From AC-32 sp035624425 (GTDB lineage Bacteria; Actinomycetota; Thermoleophilia; Gaiellales; Gaiellaceae), in assembly GCA_035624425.1 (NCBI GenBank), contig DASPRN010000133.1:1-15037 (forward strand): DNA of 15,037 bases. Direction: 5' to 3'. Each line of letters starts with the position of its first letter. Positions within the stretch are counted from its first letter, which is position 1. Under the pieces are notes generated by a model, which was not told where the DNA came from, made no database searches, and saw only the letters and a program-made list of their open reading frames with translations. Both the position numbers and the translations under genes were made by a program. Below, one piece after another: positions 1-6,998 of this stretch.

Positions 1-1
1 C

Positions 2-682
2 GCGCTCGAGCAGTTCCTGAACGCCTGCGCCGCCGAGAACCCGAACCGGCGCCTGCGCCTGACCGCGCTCGCCGACCGCGTCTCGATGACCGTCGACCGC
101 GCCAGCTTCGACGACCTGGTCACGCTGGTGACCCAGGCGCCCACCTGGGACAAGGACCGCAGCCAGGGCGTCCGCACGCTGCTGCGCGCCCTCGGCGAAG
201 GGAAGGTCGATGCGCCGGAGCAGATCCTCGCCCGGTGGACGTGGCGGCTCGCGCGCGCTACGCGGAAGGTGCAGGACCGGCGGGCGAGCGGCGAGTTCCC
301 GGAGGCGAAGCGGCTGCTCGGCGCGCTGGCCAACTCGCGCGGTCACCGGCACGAGGAGAACGCGGCCAAGCTCGTCAACGCGGCGCTCGAGCAGCCGCGT
401 GAGGTCGGCGCGGCGCTGCTCGCGTCCGCCGAGGGGTACACGCCGCGCGCGAACAAGCTGATCGACGCTGCCCGCGAGCGGCTCGGCACGATCCAGGAGG
501 TCGCGAACGCGCTCGCCGACAACCTGCCGGCGCCGAAGGCCGCGTCGGGCCGGTCGCGGCGGCGCCGGCGCAAGCGCAAGAAGAAGGGCGCGGCGGCGAA
601 AGCGCAGCAGCAGCAGCAGCAGCAGCAGGACGGTGCACGGCCGGAGCCCGAGCCCGAAACCGCTCCTGCCGCAGAGGCGTAA
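2..682 (+). CDS. Unrecognised protein, 5' end outside window
   Basis: The reading frame is open from base 2, and its codons already end almost always in G or C before the first ATG at base 86, so the gene probably begins upstream of the window. I do not recognise the family. The visible part is about 226 residues: a largely helical, charged region, then a very basic stretch near base 555-590 (RSRRRRRKRKKKG), a run of eight glutamines, and an acidic Pro/Glu/Ala tail (PEPEPETAPAAEA). The basic tract followed by low-complexity sequence suggests nucleic-acid or ribosome contact through a disordered tail, but this is inference. It ends 35 bases before dipZ in the same direction, and that gap holds a CTACC-GA-GGTAG palindrome carrying the dipZ ribosome binding site. 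No link in function to dipZ is evident. Confidence 0.6.
   Translation, partial: ALEQFLNACAAENPNRRLRLTALADRVSMTVDRASFDDLVTLVTQAPTWDKDRSQGVRTLLRALGEGKVDAPEQILARWTWRLARATRKVQDRRASGEFPEAKRLLGALANSRGHRHEENAAKLVNAALEQPREVGAALLASAEGYTPRANKLIDAARERLGTIQEVANALADNLPAPKAASGRSRRRRRKRKKKGAAAKAQQQQQQQQDGARPEPEPETAPAAEA
605..628 (+). repeat. (CAG)8 trinucleotide repeat
   Basis: Eight perfect CAG triplets lie in frame and encode eight glutamines in the tail of the first protein. The alternative Gln codon CAA is never used, so the tract is a pure microsatellite. It could change length by slippage without shifting the reading frame. Confidence 0.9.
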
Positions 683-717
683 CGCCTAGCGTCGTCGAAG
701 GACTACCGAGGTAGCGC

Positions 718-2370
718 ATGGACGCGCGATTCATCCTGCTCATCCCGATCGCTCTCAGCGCAGGGGTCGTCACGGCGATCTCCCCCTGCGTCTTCCCGGT
801 TCTGCCGATTCTGTTCGCGGGCGGCGCCGGCGGCAGCCGCCGCAAGCCGTACGCGATCATCGCCGGCCTCGTCACGAGCTTCGCGACCTTCACGCTGGTC
901 GCAACCTGGCTGCTCGACAAGCTCGGGCTGCCTCAGGACTTCCTCCGCAACCTGTCGATCGGCCTGCTGTTCCTGCTGGCGGCGATCTTGATCTTCCCGC
1001 AGTTCGGCGTCCTGGTCGAACGGCCCCTCGCCCGCCTGAGCAGGCGCAGTCCGGGGAGCGACCTCGGCGGCGGCTTCGTGCTGGGCGCGAGCCTCGGGCT
1101 CGTGTTCGTCCCGTGCGGCGGCCCGGTGATCGGCGCGATCTCCGCGAATGCCGCGCGGCTGCACTTCGGCTGGGAGACGATCGTGATCACGGTCGCCTAC
1201 GCGGTCGGCGCCGCGATCCCGATGCTCGGGGTCGCCGTTTTCGGGCAGCGCGTCACCGGGCGGATCCGCGGGCACGCCCTGCAGCTGCGGCGGGCCTTCG
1301 GCGTCGTCATCGCCCTGGCCGCGCTCGCGATCCTCTTCAACTCCGACCAGAAGCTGCAGACCTGGTTCCCCAACTACACGCACGCCCTGCAGGGAATCGA
1401 GCGGAGCAAGACGGCCGGCGACGAGCTCGCGAAGGTCCAGGGCCGCGGCAAGCCGCGATTCACGGCCCAGCCGACCGCGGCCGCCGCCGACCTGCAGAAC
1501 TACGGCAAGGCGCCCGACTTCGCCGGGATCTCCGCCTGGCTGAACACGAAGCCCCTGACGCTCTCGTCACTGCGCGGCAAGGTCGTCCTGGTCGACTTCT
1601 GGACGTACTCCTGCATCAACTGCCTGCGCACGCTCCCGCACCTCGAGGCCTGGGACGCGCGCTACCGAAAGGACGGCCTGGTGATCGTCGGCGTGCACAC
1701 GCCGGAGTTCGCCTTCGAGCACGTCGTCTCGAACGTGCGCGACGCCGTCCACAAGCTCGGCGTCCACTACCCGGTCGCGATCGACGACGACTACGGCACC
1801 TGGAACGCGTACCAGAACAACGCCTGGCCGGCCGAGTACCTGATCGACCGCAACGGCGACGTGCGGGAGATCAGGGCGGGCGAGGGCGACTACGACGGAA
1901 CCGAGCAGCACATCCGCGCGCTGCTCGGCATGGTCGGCGCCCAGCTCGCGTCGGTCAAGGACAGGACCCCGACGCACGCGACGACACCCGAGTCGTATCT
2001 CGGCTGGGAGCGGCTCGACCGCTACGCCGGCTCGACGATCGTGCCCGACCGGGCCGACGGCTACCACTTCCCGGCCGCGCTGCCGCTAAACGACCTCGCC
2101 TACTCCGGGATCTGGAAGGTCGAGCGGCAGCGGATCGACGCCGTGCATGCGGCCCGGCTACGGCTGCATTTCGTCGCGCAGAACGTCTACCTCGTCCTCG
2201 GCGGCACCGGCCGCGTGAAGGTGCTCGTGGACGGCAAGACGGTGCGCACGGTCCCGATCTCGGGGATCAGCCGCCTCTACACGCTGCTGCACTACCCGCA
2301 GGAGCGCGAGGGCCAGCTCGAGCTGCGCTTCACGCCGGGGATCTCGGCGTACGCCTTTACGTTCGGCTAG
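718..2370 (+). CDS. dipZ: DipZ-type CcdA / thioredoxin-like fusion protein
   Basis: A membrane thiol-disulfide protein that passes reducing power from the cytoplasm to an extracytoplasmic thioredoxin-like domain, supporting cytochrome c maturation or repair of exported proteins. Residues 1-205 are CcdA-like with about six hydrophobic segments and the two expected membrane cysteines, C24 in SPCVFP and C133 in VPCGGP. Residues about 262-400 are a TlpA/AhpC-type redoxin domain starting APDF, with the redox motif C299-I-N-C302 inside WTYSCINCLRT, the form typical of DipZ. Residues about 415-550 match in position and style the beta-rich C-terminal domain of DipZ. The length of 550 is usual for the family. 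The ATG is preceded by GAGG about 7 bases upstream. It ends directly against the convergent PAC2 gene. ctaA, another respiratory-chain maturation gene, lies nearby on the other strand. Confidence 0.93.
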   Translation: MDARFILLIPIALSAGVVTAISPCVFPVLPILFAGGAGGSRRKPYAIIAGLVTSFATFTLVATWLLDKLGLPQDFLRNLSIGLLFLLAAILIFPQFGVLVERPLARLSRRSPGSDLGGGFVLGASLGLVFVPCGGPVIGAISANAARLHFGWETIVITVAYAVGAAIPMLGVAVFGQRVTGRIRGHALQLRRAFGVVIALAALAILFNSDQKLQTWFPNYTHALQGIERSKTAGDELAKVQGRGKPRFTAQPTAAAADLQNYGKAPDFAGISAWLNTKPLTLSSLRGKVVLVDFWTYSCINCLRTLPHLEAWDARYRKDGLVIVGVHTPEFAFEHVVSNVRDAVHKLGVHYPVAIDDDYGTWNAYQNNAWPAEYLIDRNGDVREIRAGEGDYDGTEQHIRALLGMVGAQLASVKDRTPTHATTPESYLGWERLDRYAGSTIVPDRADGYHFPAALPLNDLAYSGIWKVERQRIDAVHAARLRLHFVAQNVYLVLGGTGRVKVLVDGKTVRTVPISGISRLYTLLHYPQEREGQLELRFTPGISAYAFTFG

Positions 2371-3264
2371 CTATTGCTCGCGCGCCGCGTCTTCGCCGTT
2401 TTCCTCGTCTCGTTCGCGCAGGAAGCGCGTCAGCTCGGCCGCGAGCGCGTCGCCTGACGGGAGCTCGGTCTCGGCCTCCTCCTCCAGCGAGTCAACGCGC
2501 CGCTCGAGCTCCTCGACGTAGGACGCCGTCTCCTCGTCCGAGGCGACCGCCTCGCTGACCTGCTCCTCGTAGCTCTGCGCCGCCTCCTCGAGCTCCTCGA
2601 CGTCGATCTCGAAGCCGATCAGGCTGCCGAGCCGCTCGCAGAGGGCCACGGCCGCCCGCGGGCTGGGCGTCAGCGAGACGTAGTGCGGAACGGCCGCCCA
2701 GAGGCTCGCCGAGGGGATGTCGACCTCGCGGCAGGCGTCGTGGAGAACTCCGACGATCCCAGTCGGGCCTTCGTAGCGCGACGACGAGAGGCCGAGCTGC
2801 CGGACGAGCTCCGGGTCGCTCGCGCTCCCGGTCACCGGCGAGGGCCGGGTATGCGGGACGTCGGCGAGCAGCGCGCCGAGGGTGATCATCATCTCGACGC
2901 CGAGCTCGCGGACGAGCCCGATCAGCAACTCGGTGAAGGTGCGCCAGCGCAGGTTCGGCTCGATGCCGAGCAGGAGGACCACGTCGCGGTCGAGCCCGTC
3001 GGGGCGCGCGTGGTAGAAGGAGGTCTCGGGCCAGTCGATCCGCCGCGTCAGGCCGTCCTCGAGCGAGACGTGCGGCCGCGTCACCTGGAAGTCGAAGAAG
3101 TTCTCGGGATCGAGGTCGGCGAACCGCTCTGCCTCCCACGTCTTGGCGAGGTAGCCGGCGGCGAGTGAGGCGGCCTGCGCACCGTCGTTCCAGCCGCGAA
3201 ACGCGGCGATCAGCACCGGGCGGGTGAGCTTTGGCCGCCGGTGGACGCGGAGGTCTCCGGCCAT
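2371..3264 (-). CDS. PAC2 family protein
   Basis: A 297-residue member of the PAC2 (proteasome assembly chaperone 2, formerly DUF75) family. Recognition rests on the N-terminal AFRGWNDGAQAAS segment, the DFQVTRP / LLLGIEPNLRW region and the LGALLADVPHTRP motif followed by the YEGPTGIVGVLHDAC block. The C-terminus, from about residue 215, is highly acidic and probably coiled coil (EELEEAAQSYEEQ, VEELERRVDSLEEE). Eukaryotic and archaeal relatives assist proteasome assembly; in actinobacteria the family accompanies proteasome genes, but no proteasome gene is visible here and the exact role is unknown. The ATG lies 9 bases after the ctaA stop, so it is the last gene of the minus-strand block. Its stop codon abuts that of dipZ (TAG/CTA) with no spacer and no terminator hairpin. 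Confidence 0.88.
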   Translation of the reverse strand: MAGDLRVHRRPKLTRPVLIAAFRGWNDGAQAASLAAGYLAKTWEAERFADLDPENFFDFQVTRPHVSLEDGLTRRIDWPETSFYHARPDGLDRDVVLLLGIEPNLRWRTFTELLIGLVRELGVEMMITLGALLADVPHTRPSPVTGSASDPELVRQLGLSSSRYEGPTGIVGVLHDACREVDIPSASLWAAVPHYVSLTPSPRAAVALCERLGSLIGFEIDVEELEEAAQSYEEQVSEAVASDEETASYVEELERRVDSLEEEAETELPSGDALAAELTRFLRERDEENGEDAAREQ

Positions 3265-3273
3265 CGTTTCAGT

Positions 3274-4215
3274 CTACGTGCGGCCCGCGTGACTCTGAGC
3301 GATAGCCGGCGGGCGCCACAGAACCGCCACGAACGCGACCACCAGCGCCCAGACCGCAGCGGCGAAGCCGACGTGCGCGAGGACGAGCGGCCAGGGCAGG
3401 TGCGTCCGGTACTGGATCTCGCCGATGATCATCTGCACGAGCAGCGCGCCGAGCACGACCAGCCCGAAGGCGAACAGGCGCGGCGAGCGCTCCCGGCGCG
3501 CGGCCAGATAGCCGAGCACGAACACGAGGCCGACCGCGAACACGGCGACCGCCGCGGCGTGGACGTAGATCAGCGGCTGCAGCCGCCAGAGGCGGTGGAC
3601 GTGCGTGGCGCCGCCGCCGGAGTGCGGTCCCGCCGCCGTCGCCAGCGTTCCGGTCACGAGCAGCGCGAGCGCCGCGCCGGCGACCACGAGCCCGGCGCGC
3701 CGCAGCTCTCGCGGGACGAGCGGCTCCGAGCCGCCTCTCGCGACGCGATAGGCCTCGAGCGCGAGCACGACCGCGCCGGCGAGCAGGAGCGCCGAGAGCA
3801 GCAGGTGCGCGGCGACCACCGGCCAGCGCAGGTCGGTCTTCACCGCGAGGTAGCCAAGCGGCGCCTGCGCGAGCGCGCCGGCAAAGATCGCGACCGCCAG
3901 CCGGCGGGCCCAGCGCGGCAGCGAGGGCGTGCGGAGAGCGGCCAGCCAGGTGACGAGGACGATCGCAATCGTCACGCCGCCGATCACCCGGTTCCCGAAC
4001 TCGATGAAGGCGTGGTAGCTCTTCTCCGGCAGCGGATGGCCCGGCTCGCAGCCCGGCCAGTGCCGGCAGCCGAGGCCCGAGTCGGTGAGCCGCACCGCGG
4101 CCCCGGTGAGGATGATCAGCCAGAGCGCGCCGACCGAGGCGAGCGCCACACGGAGGAACCCGGCCGCGGAGAGCTCGAGGCTCCGGACCCGCGCGGCGGT
4201 GGTGTCGATGGCCAT
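3274..4215 (-). CDS. ctaA: Heme A synthase (CtaA/Cox15 family)
   Basis: Integral membrane oxygenase that converts heme O to heme A for cytochrome c oxidase. The 313 residues contain about eight hydrophobic segments, as in CtaA. Visible landmarks are the loop Cys pair C50 and C56 in GLGCRHWPGC, the motif at E72 (EFGNR), and helix histidines H137 (AAHLLLS), H219 (YVHAAA) and H281 (LAHVGF) at the positions of heme ligands. In the classical EXXXHR motif the fourth variable position is His; here it is Asn75, which I recall as common in actinobacterial CtaA but cannot check. The ATG shares one base with the stop of apgM (TGATG), so translation is probably coupled. No ctaB or cox genes lie in the window. 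Confidence 0.93.
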   Translation of the reverse strand: MAIDTTAARVRSLELSAAGFLRVALASVGALWLIILTGAAVRLTDSGLGCRHWPGCEPGHPLPEKSYHAFIEFGNRVIGGVTIAIVLVTWLAALRTPSLPRWARRLAVAIFAGALAQAPLGYLAVKTDLRWPVVAAHLLLSALLLAGAVVLALEAYRVARGGSEPLVPRELRRAGLVVAGAALALLVTGTLATAAGPHSGGGATHVHRLWRLQPLIYVHAAAVAVFAVGLVFVLGYLAARRERSPRLFAFGLVVLGALLVQMIIGEIQYRTHLPWPLVLAHVGFAAAVWALVVAFVAVLWRPPAIAQSHAGRT

Positions 4216-5483
4216 CAGGGCGTTGAATCCGTTCTCGGAGGGAACGGCTCCAGCAGCGCAGGGTAGCCGTCTGCGCCGTCGAACGGCGTCGGACGCGAGC
4301 CGAGGAAGAGCGGCCGGTCGGCGGCGTTCAGTAGCACCGGCATCAGGTCGGGGCCTCGCACGTGGCCGAGGATCCCGTTGGCACAGTCGGCCTCGCCGAA
4401 GCGTTCGACAGCATCGGCGCGCACTCCCGGCCCAGCGACGAGCAGCGGCACCGGGTCGCCGGAGTGGATCACGTCCGGCGAGGCAGGCGTCGCATGGTCG
4501 CCGGTGACGCAGACAACGGCGTAATCGGTTGGGAACGCGCCGACAGCCGCGTCGAGGAGCTCGATCGTCCGCTGCTTGATCCTAGGATCCTTCGTGTGAC
4601 CGGCCGCATCGGTCGTCTTCTGGTGGCAGAAGACGAAGGTGTCGCCGGCGTCCAGCCGCTGCCGCGCGAGCTCGGCGCGGCCGCGGAGGTCGGCGACCGG
4701 GTCGTCGGTCTCGGGCGCCTCGACCGGCTCGAGCCCGAGCGCCAGGCCCAGGCCCCGCAGGAAGGCCGAGTCGGCGGCGAAGGCCCCGGTCACGCCGTGT
4801 CGCTCGAGGAACGACGGGACGGTACGCGGCCGGCCGAACCATTTGAGCGTGATCACGTTGAACAGCTCGCCGCCGAGCCGTCGCATCACCTCTCGCGTCC
4901 ACTCCTCGCAGGCGCGCGCGGTGCGCCCGGCCTCCGGTACGAGCGGCTGGGGCCGCAGCAGCGGGTGCCGGTCGCGAAAGAACGCGTCGCTGTCGGTGAC
5001 CCGCTCGTCCGCGCCGCCCGCGATGCGCAGGATCGCCTCGCCGCGCCAGACGTGGGCCAGCGAGAACGTCAGGCCGTCGAGCTCGATCCCGTCGCAGCGC
5101 TCGACCAGCCGCTCCGCCTCCTCGGCGTCGCGGTCCGGGTCGGGTCTGCCGGTCAGCCACCAGCCGTCGTCGCGCCGTTCGGCCGGCCGCAACGCCGCGT
5201 AGGCGAACACGTGCTCGTCGCTCACCTCCTGCCCCCGGCCGAGCGCCTCGAAGACCGCCCGGCCCGGGAACTCGTCGGGCCGGTAGCCGAGCAGGGACCA
5301 GTGGGCGACCTCGCTGGACGGTGCGCGCCCGGGGCCCACCGCGTAGAGCACGCCGCACGAGCCATCGGCGGCGAGCCGGTCGAGGTTCGGCGTCGCCGCG
5401 GCCTCGTTGCCGGTCAGCCCGCCGAGAACGTCGTGGGCACGGTCGCCGAGGCCGTCGAGCAGGAAGACGACGATCGGGTACAC
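4215..5483 (-). CDS. apgM: Archaeal-type 2,3-bisphosphoglycerate-independent phosphoglycerate mutase
   Basis: A 422-residue metalloenzyme of the alkaline phosphatase superfamily, aPGM group, interconverting 3- and 2-phosphoglycerate through a phosphoserine intermediate. Landmarks in order: FLLDGLGDR with metal ligand D10, TPNLDRLAADG (31-41), PSSEVAHWSLLGY with the probable nucleophile Ser at 56/57, FCHQKTTDAAGHTKD (285-299) with ligands D292 and H296, TGDHATP (D329, H330) and VIHSGDPVPLLV (H340). The length fits the aPGM group (about 400) rather than the longer bacterial GpmI (about 510). The start is GTG with no clear Shine-Dalgarno, but the metal-binding motif begins only nine residues in, so no internal start is possible. 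It overlaps ctaA downstream by one base and lies 39 bases after the cupredoxin-like gene. A homoserine-kinase-like activity, known in some relatives, cannot be excluded. Confidence 0.88.
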   Translation of the reverse strand: MYPIVVFLLDGLGDRAHDVLGGLTGNEAAATPNLDRLAADGSCGVLYAVGPGRAPSSEVAHWSLLGYRPDEFPGRAVFEALGRGQEVSDEHVFAYAALRPAERRDDGWWLTGRPDPDRDAEEAERLVERCDGIELDGLTFSLAHVWRGEAILRIAGGADERVTDSDAFFRDRHPLLRPQPLVPEAGRTARACEEWTREVMRRLGGELFNVITLKWFGRPRTVPSFLERHGVTGAFAADSAFLRGLGLALGLEPVEAPETDDPVADLRGRAELARQRLDAGDTFVFCHQKTTDAAGHTKDPRIKQRTIELLDAAVGAFPTDYAVVCVTGDHATPASPDVIHSGDPVPLLVAGPGVRADAVERFGEADCANGILGHVRGPDLMPVLLNAADRPLFLGSRPTPFDGADGYPALLEPFPPRTDSTP

Positions 5484-5522
5484 GGCGCGGAGGCTATCCC
5501 CCGCGCCGCGTACCGACTGGAA

Positions 5523-6392
5523 TTACCTGCGGTGGACGGCGACCGTGCGGCTCTCGCCGTCGAGGTACCCCGCACCGGCCTGGTCGACGGTGATGTAGGC
5601 GCGGAGCAGGAAGTGTCCCGGCGGCAGGCGCAGTCGAAAGCGCGCGCCCGAGTTGGCGCCGAGGAAGACCTTCCGGATCTTCACCCACTCGTGGAAGCGC
5701 GTGAACCGCTGGACGTAGACCTTGCGCCCGGCCAGCGAGCGGCCGGCCTTGACCTTGACCGCGGCGTAGCGCTTGCCGACCGTGAAGCCGACGTGCGGCT
5801 TGACGGCGACCATGACCGGCGCGCTGACGGTGCTCTTCCAGTGCGCCTGGTACGTCGTGAGCAGCGACGGCTTGACCGTCAGCGCCCAAGCGCCGTTTGT
5901 CCCGGTGAGAAGCGTCGCGATCAGCGTCTGCGAGACCTCCCCGTACTGCTGCCGGTAGACGGTGACGGTCTCGCCCGCCTGCTTGTTCGAGACGGCACCG
6001 GAGACGGTCGTCGAGTCGCCGTAGGTGAGGATCGACGGCGCGGCGCCGATGGTCACGTCGGGCGGCGGGCCGGTCACGACGATCTTCCCGGTCAGGCTCG
6101 GGTGGAGCGCATCGTGGTACTTGTAGGTCCCGGCCGTGTTGAACGTGTGCGTCCACGCATGGCCGGCCCCGATGACCGGCGAGGCGAACGCCCCGTTGTT
6201 GGCGATCACCTGATGGTTCACCGAGTCCTTGTTCGTCCACTTGACCGCGTTGGTCGTCGCGATCGTGACGGTTGCCGGCGAGAAGGCGGAGGAGGTGATG
6301 TTGACCCCCTTCGTGACGCTCGCGGCCGGGAACGACGCTCCCGCCAGCCCGAGCGCCGCCCCGGCGACTGCGAGAAGAACGAGCTTGCGCAT
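5523..6392 (-). CDS. Secreted cupredoxin-like protein with altered copper site
   Basis: A 289-residue exported protein. Residues 1-24 form a signal peptide (MRKLV, hydrophobic core, small residues near FPAAS). Residues about 28-107 resemble amicyanin/pseudoazurin-type plastocyanins: FSPATVTIATTNAVKWTN, first ligand position H60 (VNHQVI), and a C-terminal GTYKYHDALHPSLTGKIVV loop. In family members that loop reads YHC..HP.M; here the Cys position is D94 (codon GAT) and the Met position is L100, while H60 and H97 remain. Type 1 copper binding is therefore unlikely. Residues about 110-289 look like beta-sandwich, Ig-like repeats ending in a basic tail. The ATG follows a run of six G's in AGGGGGGTAACCC, a strong ribosome binding site. 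It is 69 bases after the adenylyltransferase gene and 39 before apgM. Function unknown; a cell-surface or wall-associated role is a guess. Confidence 0.82.
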   Translation of the reverse strand: MRKLVLLAVAGAALGLAGASFPAASVTKGVNITSSAFSPATVTIATTNAVKWTNKDSVNHQVIANNGAFASPVIGAGHAWTHTFNTAGTYKYHDALHPSLTGKIVVTGPPPDVTIGAAPSILTYGDSTTVSGAVSNKQAGETVTVYRQQYGEVSQTLIATLLTGTNGAWALTVKPSLLTTYQAHWKSTVSAPVMVAVKPHVGFTVGKRYAAVKVKAGRSLAGRKVYVQRFTRFHEWVKIRKVFLGANSGARFRLRLPPGHFLLRAYITVDQAGAGYLDGESRTVAVHRR

Positions 6393-6460
6393 GGGTTACC
6401 CCCCTGATTGGCGGCGGCTGCAACAACTGAAACGAGGGTCGGGACGAAAAGTTCTCGGCG

Positions 6461-6478
6461 CTTACAGGACTCTTACAG
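6461..6478 (-). promoter_or_regulatory. PHO-box-like direct repeat
   Basis: On the minus strand CTGTAAG-AGTC-CTGTAAG, two identical 7-mers with a 4-base spacer (11-base period), overlaps the last codons of the adenylyltransferase gene and lies about 69-86 bases upstream of the cupredoxin-like start. The geometry is that of sites for OmpR/PhoB-family response regulators; the E. coli PHO box is CTGTCAT-N4-CTGTCAT. No convincing -10 box follows it. Confidence 0.4.
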
Positions 6479-6998
6479 CCCCTTCGATTCCCTTTAACAC
6501 GGTCGCCACACCGGGCGGGACGAGTCGCTCCCAGTCGCCGCCCTCACGGAGCACAGCGCGGACCTCGGCGCCGGAGAGCTCCTTTTCGGCCCCCTCGTCG
6601 AGAACGACCACCTCGTAGCCGGCCTGGCGCAGGCGCTCGAGCTTCGTGCCCCCCCAGTCCGAGAAGAGGCGAATGAACTGGACCACGTCAGGCGGGACGT
6701 AGGCGTCCCAGAGCTCCGGCTCGTTGACCGGGAACGGGATCACATGCAGGCGCTCGGCCTCGATCCCGGCGTCGCCGGCCGCTGCCTTGACCATCAGCAG
6801 CCGCTCGACGTAGGAGTACGGATTCGACTCGGGCAGGTGCCGGAGCGGGTCGGAGGCCTCGGGCACGATCCGCGCGGGGTCCGGGTTTGTGATCCCGACG
6901 AACAGCTCGTCCGAGCGCTCGGCCGCTCCGCGCAGGTACTCCAGATGCCCCCTGTGAAAAGGCTGGAACCGCCCGTGAATCATCCCGCGGGCGATCAC
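6462..6998 (-). CDS. NadM-like nucleotidyltransferase (probable NMN adenylyltransferase)
   Basis: A 178-residue protein of the HIGH-motif nucleotidyltransferase superfamily, predicted to join ATP to nicotinamide mononucleotide to make NAD. The nucleotide-binding motif GRFQPFHRGH (residues 9-18) is of the archaeal NadM type, as are the later SNPYSYVERLLMV segment and the C-terminal SGAEVRAVLREGGDWERLVP, which parallels the ISGTEIR...W..LVP end of NadM. Archaeal NadM is about 170 residues. I chose the GTG at 6998 because it overlaps the selD stop as GTGA; the internal ATG at 6983 is the alternative and would still keep the motif. Reading the frame further upstream runs antisense-like through selD and is not real. 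Another nucleotidyl transfer, such as a cytidylyltransferase, is possible. The tight coupling to selD is unusual. Confidence 0.8.
   Translation of the reverse strand: MIARGMIHGRFQPFHRGHLEYLRGAAERSDELFVGITNPDPARIVPEASDPLRHLPESNPYSYVERLLMVKAAAGDAGIEAERLHVIPFPVNEPELWDAYVPPDVVQFIRLFSDWGGTKLERLRQAGYEVVVLDEGAEKELSGAEVRAVLREGGDWERLVPPGVATVLKGIEGAVRVL

Noticed and set aside
6978..6983. ATG at 6983 as the start of the NadM-like gene
   Set aside because: The GTG five codons upstream overlaps the selD stop as GTGA and fits the N-terminal length of NadM; the ATG stays a possible alternative.
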